From: Phlebiopsis flavidoalba
Taxonomy: Eukaryota; Basidiomycota; Agaricomycetes; Polyporales; Phanerochaetaceae
NCBI GenBank assembly: GCA_035772785.1
Contig: JAOCPU010000001.1
Coordinates: forward strand, 682,001 to 746,000
DNA: 64,000 nt
Reading direction: 5' to 3'
The notes under the pieces were generated by a model that ran no database searches, was not told the DNA's origin, and saw nothing but the letters and a program-made list of their open reading frames with translations. The first letter of the stretch is position 1. Each line of letters starts with the position of its first letter. Positions 18,052-28,769 of this stretch are shown one piece after another. A program made the translations under genes and the position numbers.

Positions 18052-21000
18052 ATGACTACACCCGCGAGCGAGTCTGATAGAGGGCCACTCCTACGCGACG
18101 AGTAAGTTTCGCTAAGCTTCTTGACAGCGTCTCTGTCACTGACTGGTGTGTCCCTAGAATTGCTGGCCGAGATACGGAGTCAGTTTCAACGCTAGTGGCC
18201 GACACGTCGCGCAGAGTGTCACCTGAGATACCCTTCGAGGAAAGTTTCAGCGGCAATGGCTCCAGAGCTGGATCTCGGTGCGCATCCTATAACCCTCTTC
18301 AGTCTTGTCGCATAATTTTACGCATCTTTCAGCATCAGTACACAGTTTGGAGGCAGAAAAGCTCGAAACAGATCCTCAAAGGCCCGCCATGGAGAATACT
18401 ATGCCACCTCAGGAGGGCCCGGAGATGTCTGAGAGCGAGGGGCTTGTCATTTACAACGAGACACAGACACCTGGCGCAAGGGGGGCAGATGGTGACGATA
18501 TTCCTGTCCGCCCTTCTTCATGGCTTCTCGATCTATGAGATGCAAACCAAACGACTCATTGACTTCTCGACACTCCAACTGGAAATCACAAATAACTCAG
18601 GACGTGAATATGGCGCGTCTGGATTTGTCGAGCCATTCTTTGACGAAGATGAAGATGAACAAGGAGAAGATACAGATGACAATGATGACGTGGATGAGAC
18701 TCTCTTTCGTCTATACAGTTCCCACTGCGCGTCGCTCTCTCGCCTATTTTGGATGTCAGTGTCCACCATGTGGATACTAGTGGAGGAGACTTTAAACTGA
18801 ATAAGTTACTTTCTCTTTACCGGTGCCCAAGCGTTTCCAGTATTGACGCATGATTGGGTGTAGACGTGTATACTTGCAAACCAAATTCGCCTGGTACATC
18901 CTAGTGGAGTCAGAGCCACAATACGTGGGATTTTATGCACCGTTCCATATTCAACATGGTCTATTCCATGAGCTGCTTATTTCTTCATTGGCAGCAGCAG
19001 CCCAGAAACAGGACCTACGGTTGCAAAAATTTAAGCAAACTATCAACACTCTGGAAATGGCTGTCTCGCGGGCTCAGCTACTAATCACGTCTGATTATCT
19101 GAATTGCTCCAATACAGTGAGTGCTTTTTGTTGTCCCGGACTAAATCATCTAGTCAAGCGCTTTCTCTCTCCCCGCTGTGTACTGCCTCAGGTGTTGGTT
19201 ATTGATTTGAGTGCTATAAAGCTTAGGTACATAGCGCACAACTTTGAAATCCTCACCGAAGATCACGAAGAGGTTTTTGACACCGTTTAAGGAAGATTTC
19301 TGCAGTCGCCACCTTGCTACAAAGAGCATGGGAATCTCCGGCATCTCCAAGCACAGTATCTCAACCAACTGCAAGTTTTTGCAGTAACGATTCAGATAAG
19401 AAAGCTAAGTAGTTGAGAACGCGAGCAGGATTGCTTAGTGTAGCTCGACCCATAGTGGTCAAACAAGCTCTGTGCGTAAGGGCCTCTTTCCATCTAATAT
19501 CTCTCCAGTTCCAGTTTGGTCAACCTTGATTGAAGATCCAGTGGGACCTCGACGCTTCGGCGGACCCACCCAGTGCAACGCTTGGCCACAGCACAAGATC
19601 ATTTTCCAAGGAGAGATATGACGTAGGGAAGGATCGGATTCGGAAACTTGCATCGCCATTATATCTATCCCATAGTGCTTGATAATGTCCAATATGATGT
19701 ACGCTTTCATTTTGTTTTGTGATCAGTACTCATCTCACTTACCTACAGGTTGGCGATACGGTTTTTGGTTCTGAGGGGCGGTGACAAAATTTTCGACGAG
19801 CAAAGCACGCTGAGTCTTTCAGCACACTGGAGACATGCTTACCGACAACCATTTTGGATTTTGCATTGCATAGAAACACCATCTGTGTACCAGTTTTTAT
19901 TGACTGGATCCTTGTCCAGCGTTTGCAAAAATCTGCTACATGGTTTGAGCAGAAGGAACCTGTCACCACACTCAACTCCGACGGATCAGATCAAATTCAC
20001 TTACTGAGAAATATTTTCCAACGGGCCAATGGTATCAACCATGCTGTTCAAAAAACTCTTCTTCACGAAATGATCCGCATCCGCGGGCGCTGTTTCCCTA
20101 CAAATATGAGTGTGATGACATCTCTGTCTACCACTCCATAGTCCGCGGAAAAGCTAAAATGTCAGAAGTTGGGGCTGGACGTCGGTTTGGGAGCACAAGG
20201 GGGTTTGGGGCGACGACACTTTCTACTCTGGGTAATTTCTCGTGGCTCCTAATTAGTTCCAAATTAAGTCAATTTGACAATCATTGCATAGCCTTTTATG
20301 GGATCAAAACAAGGTTGCGTTCTGTGAGCAGTGCAGCCTGAAGAGATCGAAGCCGCCCGCGAGAAATGTACGCTAGGCACAGTGAGGAATATTGCGTCTC
20401 CTGTGTGTCTGCGACAGATACGATTCTTGGAGACAAGAGGTGTGGGGATGTGACGGCTCAACCAGCTCTCTCACGGAGGTGTTAACTTCCATCATCCCAC
20501 ACACTGTGACTTGTTTATCTTCGCCCCCGACACACTCCTGCTGGTGCACAGCCTTTACATCATTGGTCAAATCAACTTAAAAGTTCATGATTAGCAGAGG
20601 AGCGGCGAGCGTATGCCACATAGAGTGAAAGTCAGAGTATTTTGAAACGCTACGACACTCTGGCCTAGTGTGCGATAAACACAACACCCGGTGTCCCACG
20701 CCGCATGACGAAGGACGAGGAATCGTGACCTAATCCCTTTGGCACTGAGCACTGGCGCCTGCACTGTTTAATCCAGAAAATGAGCTCACGCAGTCTTAAC
20801 AGCGCAGCCTAGTTTGGACGGACTCACATCAGTACCTTTGAGGTTTCACGTATCGAAGGCGAAGCTCTTCACAACACACCTCACGATCTCTCTTGAATCC
20901 GAGCCGTCTGGTATAGACTGGCGATCAAGCACGACGATCATTATCTTGTTGAGTTCGATAGACAATATTGGAAAATACCCGCCCAACTCAGGGGACCGCG

Positions 21001-23633
21001 ACGTGCCACAGCTCTGAATTACAGCGTCTGCGGCGTTGCGACTTCTAGTTGCGCGATGAATGTTACACGGAGCGGCGCGCCTCACTACGTGAAGACAGAC
21101 AATTTTACTGGGCAAGTTATGGGCCATTGCGGTTGTATGGAGCTCTTTGAACTGGGGCTGCAGGCGGGCTGGCGACCGGGGCTTTGACCTTAGTCGGTGG
21201 TTTCGTCAGACCAAGTGCCCGGCGTATGCGGATTGGCCTCGATGTGCCGCATTATCGTTCGCGTTTCACGTTACGTGCACCCGTTATCATTCCCATTGGG
21301 TCTTTTCCTCTGTCGCATGATCACAGGCCGTCACCAGGTCCAAACCATCCCAGCTGCACCTCGTGTATAACCAATGCACACGCAAATGTCATGTTTCTTC
21401 GACATGCCGTCGCATTACTCATCACGGCCGCAAACGCCAATAACGCCTGTCCGAGTCCTCGGAATAAATCTAGAGCGTTGGCGATTCCTCTACCCGATAT
21501 GCCAAAGAACCGGTGATAGTCGACTTCATCTCTGGAGGGTATTGATCTTGCGCCCACAGTTTTCTCGCATCACGGAGTCGTAGTTGACTTGTTTCATACT
21601 TAACAGGTCCGCCTTGTCAAAGTTTCTCAGTTGCGCAAACCTATTACAAGTCAAGCCATTTGCTGCAGTAGCAGCATTAGTCGATGGAAATCTTTGGCAT
21701 TGTAATCTTGATTCATCCAAACAGAAAGCACGATTGATATCAGGTAGTCCGAAATTCTCTGTATACGTGGCGTACCTCAAGGTTTACACTCACGTGATAG
21801 ACCTTCATTAACATGTGAGGTTAGAACCTCTCTGATCTGCAATCAGCTTTCATACGTCGAATTCTACAGGCCCATTTACTTCTTACTCGAGAATGTTCTT
21901 GGGCTTGCTATCATATCCGGCACTTTAGGCAAAAGGTGACGTGAAGATGGGCATGGTTTAAATTCATCTCTGTACTCTTCTCGCGCTAGGGTCCGAGAAT
22001 CAATATCTAGTTGTCTCATGGAAGGGTTACATTCTCATCACATTGCTGGTATTGGGTATCAAGTAGCATTGCAAAGTGTTGCAGGCCCGCTGAGCATTAT
22101 GGTACACCTCAGATCGGTTAGGGAAACGGGTCATATTCGTAGGCGGTGCCAAGCGTGTAGGTGTGGTTCCGCTTCCCAAGATTTTTGTCCGTTCTGACTC
22201 ACCTCTCGCTCCGCGAAGGGAGAAACTACCAAACTTCTCACAGGCGAGATCCTATACCGCCCGTCCGACTTATGCCCTCTTCAGTTGACATCCATGAAGG
22301 ACCGAAATACAGACAATTCCCCTTTTCATGCAGTAAACTATCGACGATGCTATTACGACCCTGGAAGCAGCTTACATGTGATCAACACAACATTTCTGAT
22401 CTATCTCCTCTGCAGCCCAGATGATTGGTAATTTCCACTGTGTTTCACGCCCGCAACCCTTTGTTTCATTGATTTCTAGTAGGCTGGACCCTCGCATATC
22501 ATCGACCTCGCACAGGAGATCTCACCGACAGACTGAAACGCAAGAAGTAAGGGGATCTGGTCCTAACCCTCAGTCGTCAACCGCGGTATTGGAGACCTGT
22601 ACTCAGGCTACGACGACGGGGAGTCATATCTGCATTGAACCCGCAATCGATATCAGCTTCGAGCCCGCAGAGGATTAGATGGTAAGTGAAGGAGTTCGCT
22701 AATCACTATACTAACGGGCGATACTCGGCCACAATTTTGGTCGGTATGTGTGCTGTGTTTGTTCCAGCGTGAAGGTAATGGGTATGACGCTCTTGACTTA
22801 CAGGGTTGTCAACGTGCCGCTCACACCCATTCGAATCACACGGGTGGGTCCAATCCCTCTCTCTAACCGGTCAGTCTGCCACTGATTAATGCTTCTCAAA
22901 GATCTACCTGTTGGGCTACGTAAACCCTCCGGAGATGCACTGCGAAAGCGCCTGTGAAAAATCAACTCCGCATAACAACGGGCGTACGCAATCCGTATGT
23001 CCCTATTTTCGCAGCACAGCAGGTACCAATAATCACTGAGATGCTCTATACTTAGTCATTATGGACGGCTGGATGGAGATGGTCAATTTAGTACCACAAA
23101 CTCACAACTTTCAATACCCCACTCGTATGAACGGGCTGTGTCTTGCACCGCCCACAGTAAGACATGCCACTCTTACCACTTAGACTCCATGGGAACTACC
23201 TCAGAGTTTTAATATACGATAGCAAGAGCGAGTATTGACTGTATCGCGGAATGCGCTGTCGGTGCCCCAATGCTTCCCCGACTCCTACGTGCTAAGAGTG
23301 CACCCAGGACTGTTTCCTGGCCAAGATAGTCGAAGACCGTGAGTAACCACTAATATAACTAATCATATGGTCCTCATGCATCATCTCAGGCTCAAAGTGC
23401 GTCTCCTTAAATAGCGTTTTGCGTCAAATTGGCGTTTTAACGCGGTGCCTATACCTTTGGCTCTTGAGCTCTTGCGTTAGGAAAGAGAACTGTGGCACGG
23501 GCACAATCATCAGAGGATGTGGAAGAAGAAGGAAGAAGAACGCGAGGAAGAAGAACGCGAGGAAGAAGAACGCTGGAGGTGGAGAAGAAGCGCGGAGTTT
23601 CAGTGGGTCCGGAGGGTACACTATGAGAGTTGA
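18052..23633 (+). CDS. DNMT1-type DNA (cytosine-5) methyltransferase, heavily frame-broken
   Basis: Maintenance-type C5 methyltransferase recovered by joining frames. The ATG at 18052 gives MTTPASESDRGPLLRDE. The RFTS-like domain has DIPVR, LLHGFSIYEMQTKRLIDFST, EYGASGFVEPFFDEDEDE, LDVSVHHVDTSGGDF, and VYLQTKFAWYILVESEPQY followed by PFHIQHGLFHELLISSLA. A BAH-like part has LHRHYIYPIVLDNVQYDV, VGDTVFVLRGGD and YECDDISVY. Catalytic motifs: I (GAAGGLATG plus FDLSRWF, about 21145-21200), DFISGG then GPPCQSFS with the catalytic Cys (21521-21630), PIYFLLENV (about 21871), HYGTPQIG..GKRVIFVGGA (about 22093-22150), DLPVGLRKPSGDAL, YGRLDGDGQFST, and RVLTVSRNALSVPQCFPDSY with a break. Motif X follows (RQIG..NAVPIPLAL, about 23423-23465). 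An Arg/Glu-repeat tail ends at TGA 23631-23633. There are more breaks and in-frame stops than in neighbouring genes, so decay cannot be excluded. Confidence 0.82.
23531..23573. repeat. 15-base tandem repeat encoding an Arg/Glu tail
   Basis: Unit GAGGAAGAAGAACGC is present in almost three copies (23531-23543 partial, 23544-23558, 23559-23573). In the methyltransferase frame it encodes a repeated REEEE-like pentapeptide just before the stop. Copy number may vary between strains. Confidence 0.85.
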
Positions 23634-24030
23634 TCAGGCTGGAGAGCGTGGGGTAGGAGGGCGGGATCATAATCAACGAGCCAATAGTTTGGGAGAGGAT
23701 AAGTCGGGGGGTGCCAGTCGCATACAATACACGACGAGCTACTAGTTTCACGGGGTACATGGTTGTAGCAAATAGTATGTTCTTAAAGGGCTAGATTGGG
23801 TGTGTGTCCGCGGGAGGGGTCTGTCGTTGTCGGGTATCATATACGTTGCGCGGCGCGAATTGAAGTCGCAGGGGGGTCGATGGGGGTAAGGGAATGACTT
23901 TCACCCCCGACCTGGCGTCTTTGTTCTTTGTGTGCAAGATGCAGAGGCGTGGAAGACACCGGTCGTTAGCTTCAGCGAAGATTGACGGACCTAGCCTTTG
24001 TATGCTGGTCGACAAGGCCCGCACAGGATG
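23634..24030. other. Intergenic region between convergent methyltransferase and Coa1-like genes
   Basis: About 400 bases with scattered short frames and no motif. It most likely holds the 3' tails of both genes. Confidence 0.35.
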
Positions 24031-25141
24031 TCAGTAGCTTTCCGTTTCAAACATGACGATGCACGATGGTTTCGATCGAGTGTCGCGTAGATTAATTATA
24101 CCGAGCGGAGACACTATGCGGGCGGATATATGATACAAGACCGTTCCGTCGTGGTAGAGTAGTGTTACCGGTCCGCTAGGAATTGCGATATTGGACCTGA
24201 AAATCAGATTGCACATTGAATCATCATGACATTGTTATAGGAAGATGCCTCCCCCCAAGGGGACTGTCGAACCACCGCTGCCATCCTCCGACAGATCTAC
24301 CACGCGGAAGGGGCGCTACTAAAGTTACGCGGTGATCAGACAACATGCTGGACGAGGCATTCAACCGACGTACGGGCTAGTGAATTGTCTTCACCCTTTG
24401 CTTTCCTGATACTTCGTGACCAGATACAATGTACCGAGCACCCCTCAAGGGGGGAAATTTTTAGTACTTTCCACTTAGGGGGGTCTCCTGAACGATATGT
24501 CATTGCCTTTGTGTCCTTTGTTGGTAATGGCGGAAGCTCACAACGACATTGCCTGGTAAAAGGCGCACCGACATGTAACGTTCTGTTGAATTCACCGATA
24601 CTAACATACAAAACTAAAACGGTACTCCGCCTTTGTGTTAAGGATCGATCCGTTTAACCACCGAGACGATAGGTGCTCAAGCGGATGGCGTCTCCGGGGG
24701 GAGAGTGCCTCATTCAAGCTGGGTTCTCGCCTACGGTATTCATGACTTGACGAACAACCGACGAGGAAAGACGCTCCTGATTGGCAGCATGAAGATAGAA
24801 TGCCCCCCAAGCTGATACCCCAAGAACCGACGCAATAAGGATTGCCGGCCATTTGCGCTGAAGACATGACACGGTGAACAACGTCAGTTGCAAAACATGG
24901 AGAGGAATGGGCGCACTTGCAACGGAGGCAGTTCACGTTGTGGGCGGGTGTAGTACTCTCTAGGTTTTGAAGGTCCTGAGAATGTCTCGACATGAGGGGT
25001 AGAGGCCTGGGTTGTCCTTTCGGTTGCAGACTCGCTAGCTGTGGTGAGCCTCCTTATGCTTGAAGCCAGTCTGGAGCGGGTTATATGTTTGCTACCAGAC
25101 AACGAGGCTCTCTGAAGTGTCAGAGATAGCGTCGAAGTCAT
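24031..25141 (-). CDS. Mitochondrial Coa1-like protein (cytochrome oxidase assembly factor family)
   Basis: The start at 25141 gives MTSTLSLTLQRASLSGSKHI, an Arg/Ser-rich mitochondrial presequence. It is followed by SGPSKPREYY and RPQRELPPLQ, and after a short intron by RKWPAILIASVLGVSAWGAF. The latter is a single membrane helix continuing into ANQERLSSSVVRQVMNTV. ENP, LNEAL and WLNGSI lie in shifted frames, then GNVVVSFR, KGHKGN and SIRKAKGED. This order (helix, SSVV segment, WWLNG, GNV..SFR, SIRKAKG) matches my memory of the basidiomycete Coa1/DUF1783 family, which acts in cytochrome c oxidase assembly at the inner membrane. The last exon is uncertain. I extended it to a frame at 24031-24216 containing GPVTLLYHDGTVLYHI, but the true stop may be nearer 24380. 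It is head-to-head with COG6. Confidence 0.62.
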
Positions 25142-25312
25142 TTTGCGTGCGTTTATAGAGAAGAACGCGTCCCGCTCGGGCTGAACAGAGTAGACAGAGT
25201 CAAGGCAGGAGGCGCGCTTACACCCCACGTTCGGCGTCGGGTCGGGCCAGCACTTTGATGCCTACGACGCGTTTGATTGCGTAGAAGACGGCGCTTGTGA
25301 GCTACTCTGGCC
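25142..25312. promoter_or_regulatory. Divergent promoter of the Coa1-like gene and COG6
   Basis: Only about 170 bases separate the two starts, so both core promoters must lie here or overlap the leaders. Confidence 0.4.
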
Positions 25313-28300
25313 ATGCCTACCTCCCCGAGGTCTCCTTCCTCCTCCCTTTCCCAGAACCCTCTAACCATCAGACTATACAAGGTACTTGCTGCTAATTTTG
25401 ACGATGATGCAACCAAAGAAGCTCTTGAAACCCTTGCTGAATTGTACGCCCCTACTCCAAGCCCCGCAAGCGCGAAGTCGAAGGGGAAGGAGGTGAAGCG
25501 AGAGCAGCTGGAAACCGACGACAACGATGATGGGACGGGGGACGGGGAAGATGTCACTGCACCTTTAAAGGTGGCCGACCACGTCCATGTCACTCTGCAA
25601 GAGACCGTTCCAGGCGAGATAGCAGCGAATGCGCGGAAGAACCTGCGGAGAGACGTGGAAGGCAAGCTTGCGGAGTCTAGTCGCAGGTTTCTCACGGCGT
25701 TTGCAGAGGTAGACAAGGTATGCAGCAATTGTGTTTGTCAACGTGTATCTATCCAACAGGTTTGTAGCAACTCGATACATTACAAGAACATATCGGTGCC
25801 ATGCGCACCCGGTGTGACGAGGCACAGTCACAGTTACATGAGACTAACGAGGCATGCAAATCACTCCTTGACCGTGCGGGTAGTCTGCGAGAACAAAGGC
25901 AGGATATGCAGCAACTTAGAGTGATCATGCGGCTGAAACCGAGATGGCAGGCAAGATGTGAATACACGACAAAGCATCGTCACCGCGTTCCTGCGACGCT
26001 TTACATTGGACGCAAGTGATGCTGAAGCTATTTCTTCCAGAGAGGTTCCTGTGGGGAAACGTTTCTTTGCTGCCATGGATAAAGCGGAGCATATCCGTGA
26101 TGATTGTCGTGTGCTTATGGCCGGTGAAGATGGTCCCACTAAAGTAGGGTACGGTCTTTTCCAATATTTGTGCTATAAAAATAATCATGTGTCTCATATC
26201 AGAGTCGACATTGTTACCACAACATCCGGATATCTGGAACAGGCTTACGACAAAATATCTCGCTGGTGTATATTTGAATTCCGTCAAATGGGAAGGGATG
26301 CCCAGCTGGAGGTGCATCCAGTCATGCGCGAGGCTGTCCACAGGCTACGGCAGCGCCAAGAACTCTTAACGTGTGTACCACTGTCTGCTGTCGGCGCCAT
26401 ACGCGTTGCTCAAAAGTCACCAGAGAGGCACTAGCTCTGTTAGCCCAGACGCGTCAAGACGCCCTACTCAGCTCCTTCACAACAGCACTGACGCGTGGCG
26501 GACGTGGGGGTCTTCCTCGGCCCATAGAGCTTCATGCCCACGATCCTCTGAGATATGTCGGTGACATGCTTGCTTGGGTACATCAGGCTATAGCAGCCGA
26601 ACGAGAGTTCCTAGAGGGCCTCTTCGGTATGCGCGCCGAGGAAGGCGGCAGGATGGTGGGTGCTGTACGGATGCAAGGGGGGAGCGAGGAGGAGGAATGG
26701 ATGGCCGAGCTCATGGATCGTATCGTGAGCGGCCTATGCACGCCATTGAAGGTCACACTGACGGCCTCGACAAAGCGATCCACAATTTTGACGTGTCTTT
26801 TACAGAACAGGTACCATCAAACATCCTCTCAGAGAAAGTAGTATCACGTTCCGTACAAATTGCCACCTTTGCAAAGTTTTCTTTTAACAAATTTCATTAA
26901 ACTCCCAATGCTGCCACCAGCGGCGACGACGGCCTCCTTCAAAGGCGTTAAGAGAGTCAGTGATCTCAATCGGCTCGTCTGTGCTCTCCGCTCACCATTG
27001 TGTTCGAACATGACTCTGGTCGAATGTTCTGCCGGTCTTACCCGATCCCCCCCCCCCAATTTCTTCGAGCGGTAGGAAGGCGCGCAGGGCCGTCCGCTTC
27101 TCGGTGATAACATTGGTAGATCTTGATTACCGTGCTGGAGGGCATCGATCACAAATCATCGCGTCGTGTGCATTCCCGATAGTATACTCTCTTTCGTAGA
27201 AACTAGACGATCCCAGTCTCACACCTCCTCTGATCATCTGACTACGTGTCCATGGCTCCTGAGAGGCTCTGCTCGGTTCGGTGACTGACTAATGTGGTAT
27301 CTTCGCGGCCTCGCGGCGGGGAAGCGTCTCCTCCGGAGCAGCGCGAAGGGGAAGCCGGACTTCACCAAGCAGGTAAACAACAAAGACGCAGCAGCCTAAT
27401 GCTGTCCCGGTTGGCGATGATCTTGTACCGTATGGTCGACCCTGGGCCACTTGAGATGTGTAGTCGTCGCCTCGAAGAGAGCAGCACAAAGCTAGGCCAA
27501 CGTGGGATCCGCGAAGTGTATGTTATCAACACTATGACGTACTTCCAGGTTAGTTGCCGTTTATATTCACAACCGCATACCTATTAGAAGACTCAGCGTT
27601 TTTTTTGCTTAACACATTCACAGAGCGTCTTGCAATCAATTCACGTTTTCACGAAAACTGCTGAGAAACAGAAGCGTCATTCAAGGGCTCGTCGAAGGAA
27701 GGATAATACAGCTTATTGAGGATTACGTTTTGTGTTTCCCTTCGTGTACCCGTTGGATGTATGTTCAAAATTATATCTGTCACAGTATGCCAACTCTTGC
27801 TCAGAGGGCGACAGTGGGCGTCGTGGCCATCGGTGAGATTACTGATTCGTGGGGATCTCGGGCAAGGAAACATGTGGAGTCTCCCTAATTCAACTGCCAC
27901 GGGGGCGCACTGCAGTATCTAGACGTGATGCCTTGATAATGTTCTCTGACACATCTTAAATTCGTATAGGAACCCCTCTCATACCTCCCTGCGGCAAGCA
28001 TCAACAAGTCGCCTTCAAGCAGCGTTACACAAATTCTCGGTATGGCTCTGCAGGCAACACGGTAGACCATCCGCCTCGCCGTTCGCACAACTATCATGGC
28101 ATAGCAGAGCTTGGCAAGCAGGGTGCATCGCGCTGCGCTGGCGCGGCTGGTCAGTACGTATCGATGGCTATGTGAGGAGCGTGCGAAAAGCCGGAGAACA
28201 AATATGAGGCCGCAGCGACTGTCCTTGCAGCGAGCGGCCGTTTGGACAGGTCCATCTACTTTGGCAAATATTCGCTTATCGAGGAGAACTCGGAGACAGA

Positions 28301-28344
28301 CTCTGAGACTGGTTTTGTTGCGGCGAGGAAGACAGGTGCCGTGA
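25313..28344 (+). CDS. COG6: Conserved oligomeric Golgi complex subunit 6
   Basis: Subunit of the COG tether for intra-Golgi retrograde vesicles. The ATG at 25313 gives MPTSPRSPSSSLSQNPLTIR, then LAANFDDDATKEALETLAEL, a disordered stretch, and ARKNLRRDVEGKLAESSRRF with LTAFAEVDK. Shifted exons give AMRTRCDEAQSQLHETNEAC, SLLDRAGSLREQRQDMQ, TRQSIVTAFLRRFTLD, EVPVGKRFFAAMDKAEHIRD, TTSGYLEQAYDKI, RQMGRDAQLEVHPVMREAVH and HDPLRYVGDMLAWVHQAIAA. The C-terminal half is more broken: SYK near 26853, then DPGPLEMCSRRLEESSTK, REVYVINTMTYFQ and ARLVSTYRWLCEE with PENKYEAAATVLAS. It finishes with EENSETDSETGF. The exact stop is uncertain (28344 or about 28407). An 11-C run at 27047-27057 lies within the span. 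Confidence 0.88.
27047..27057. repeat. Eleven-C homopolymer within the COG6 span
   Basis: A run of 11 C lies in the poorly conserved middle of COG6, either in an intron or at a site of length error. It is the longest mononucleotide run noticed in the window. Confidence 0.7.
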
Positions 28345-28769
28345 TAATCGTGCGTAGAGTAAAGAGGTTTTTCTTCAATATACCGGGACGCATTTCTGAG
28401 TACTAGTGACGTCCAATCTCTGGATTGTGTACCTGTTCTGGCACTTTTGCAAAATAGTCCTACCGACACAATCAAGTCCAATTTGAGATCAGAATGCTAA
28501 GCTAGGTGTGTAGTACTAATATGATATTGTACGGTTACTGTTGCTCAGATGGTATATACATGGTAAATAAGGTATCCAGTTTACAAACAATACAGTAGTA
28601 GCACCATGTTCGCGAAACGTAGTAGACAATGGACGAGGTCAAATTTTGCAAGAAATGAAACCAAGAAAAATGGTGCACATTATTGAGAGACTACGGTAAG
28701 ACACGCAGTTCAAATTGAGTAGATGGGAATCTGCTCCAAGAAAAAGTTTATATGTTAAGAATCGTTGAG
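28345..28769. other. Intergenic region between convergent COG6 and Crb2-like genes
   Basis: AT-rich stretch with no gene seen. Short frames on both strands lack motifs. It should hold both 3' untranslated regions. Confidence 0.4.

Noticed and set aside
18052..23633. Prokaryote-like restriction-modification or mobile methyltransferase
   Set aside because: RFTS- and BAH-like segments precede the catalytic motifs and introns are present, so it is a eukaryotic DNMT1-type gene.
23449..23760. Minus-strand ORFs rich in Phe/Leu opposite the methyltransferase tail
   Set aside because: They are the antisense reading of the Arg/Glu tandem repeat.
28003..28020. 18-base exact match (AACAAGTCGCCTTCAAGC) to 52963-52980
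   Set aside because: Roughly a few-percent chance event at this window size, with no extended similarity on either side; not a repeat family.
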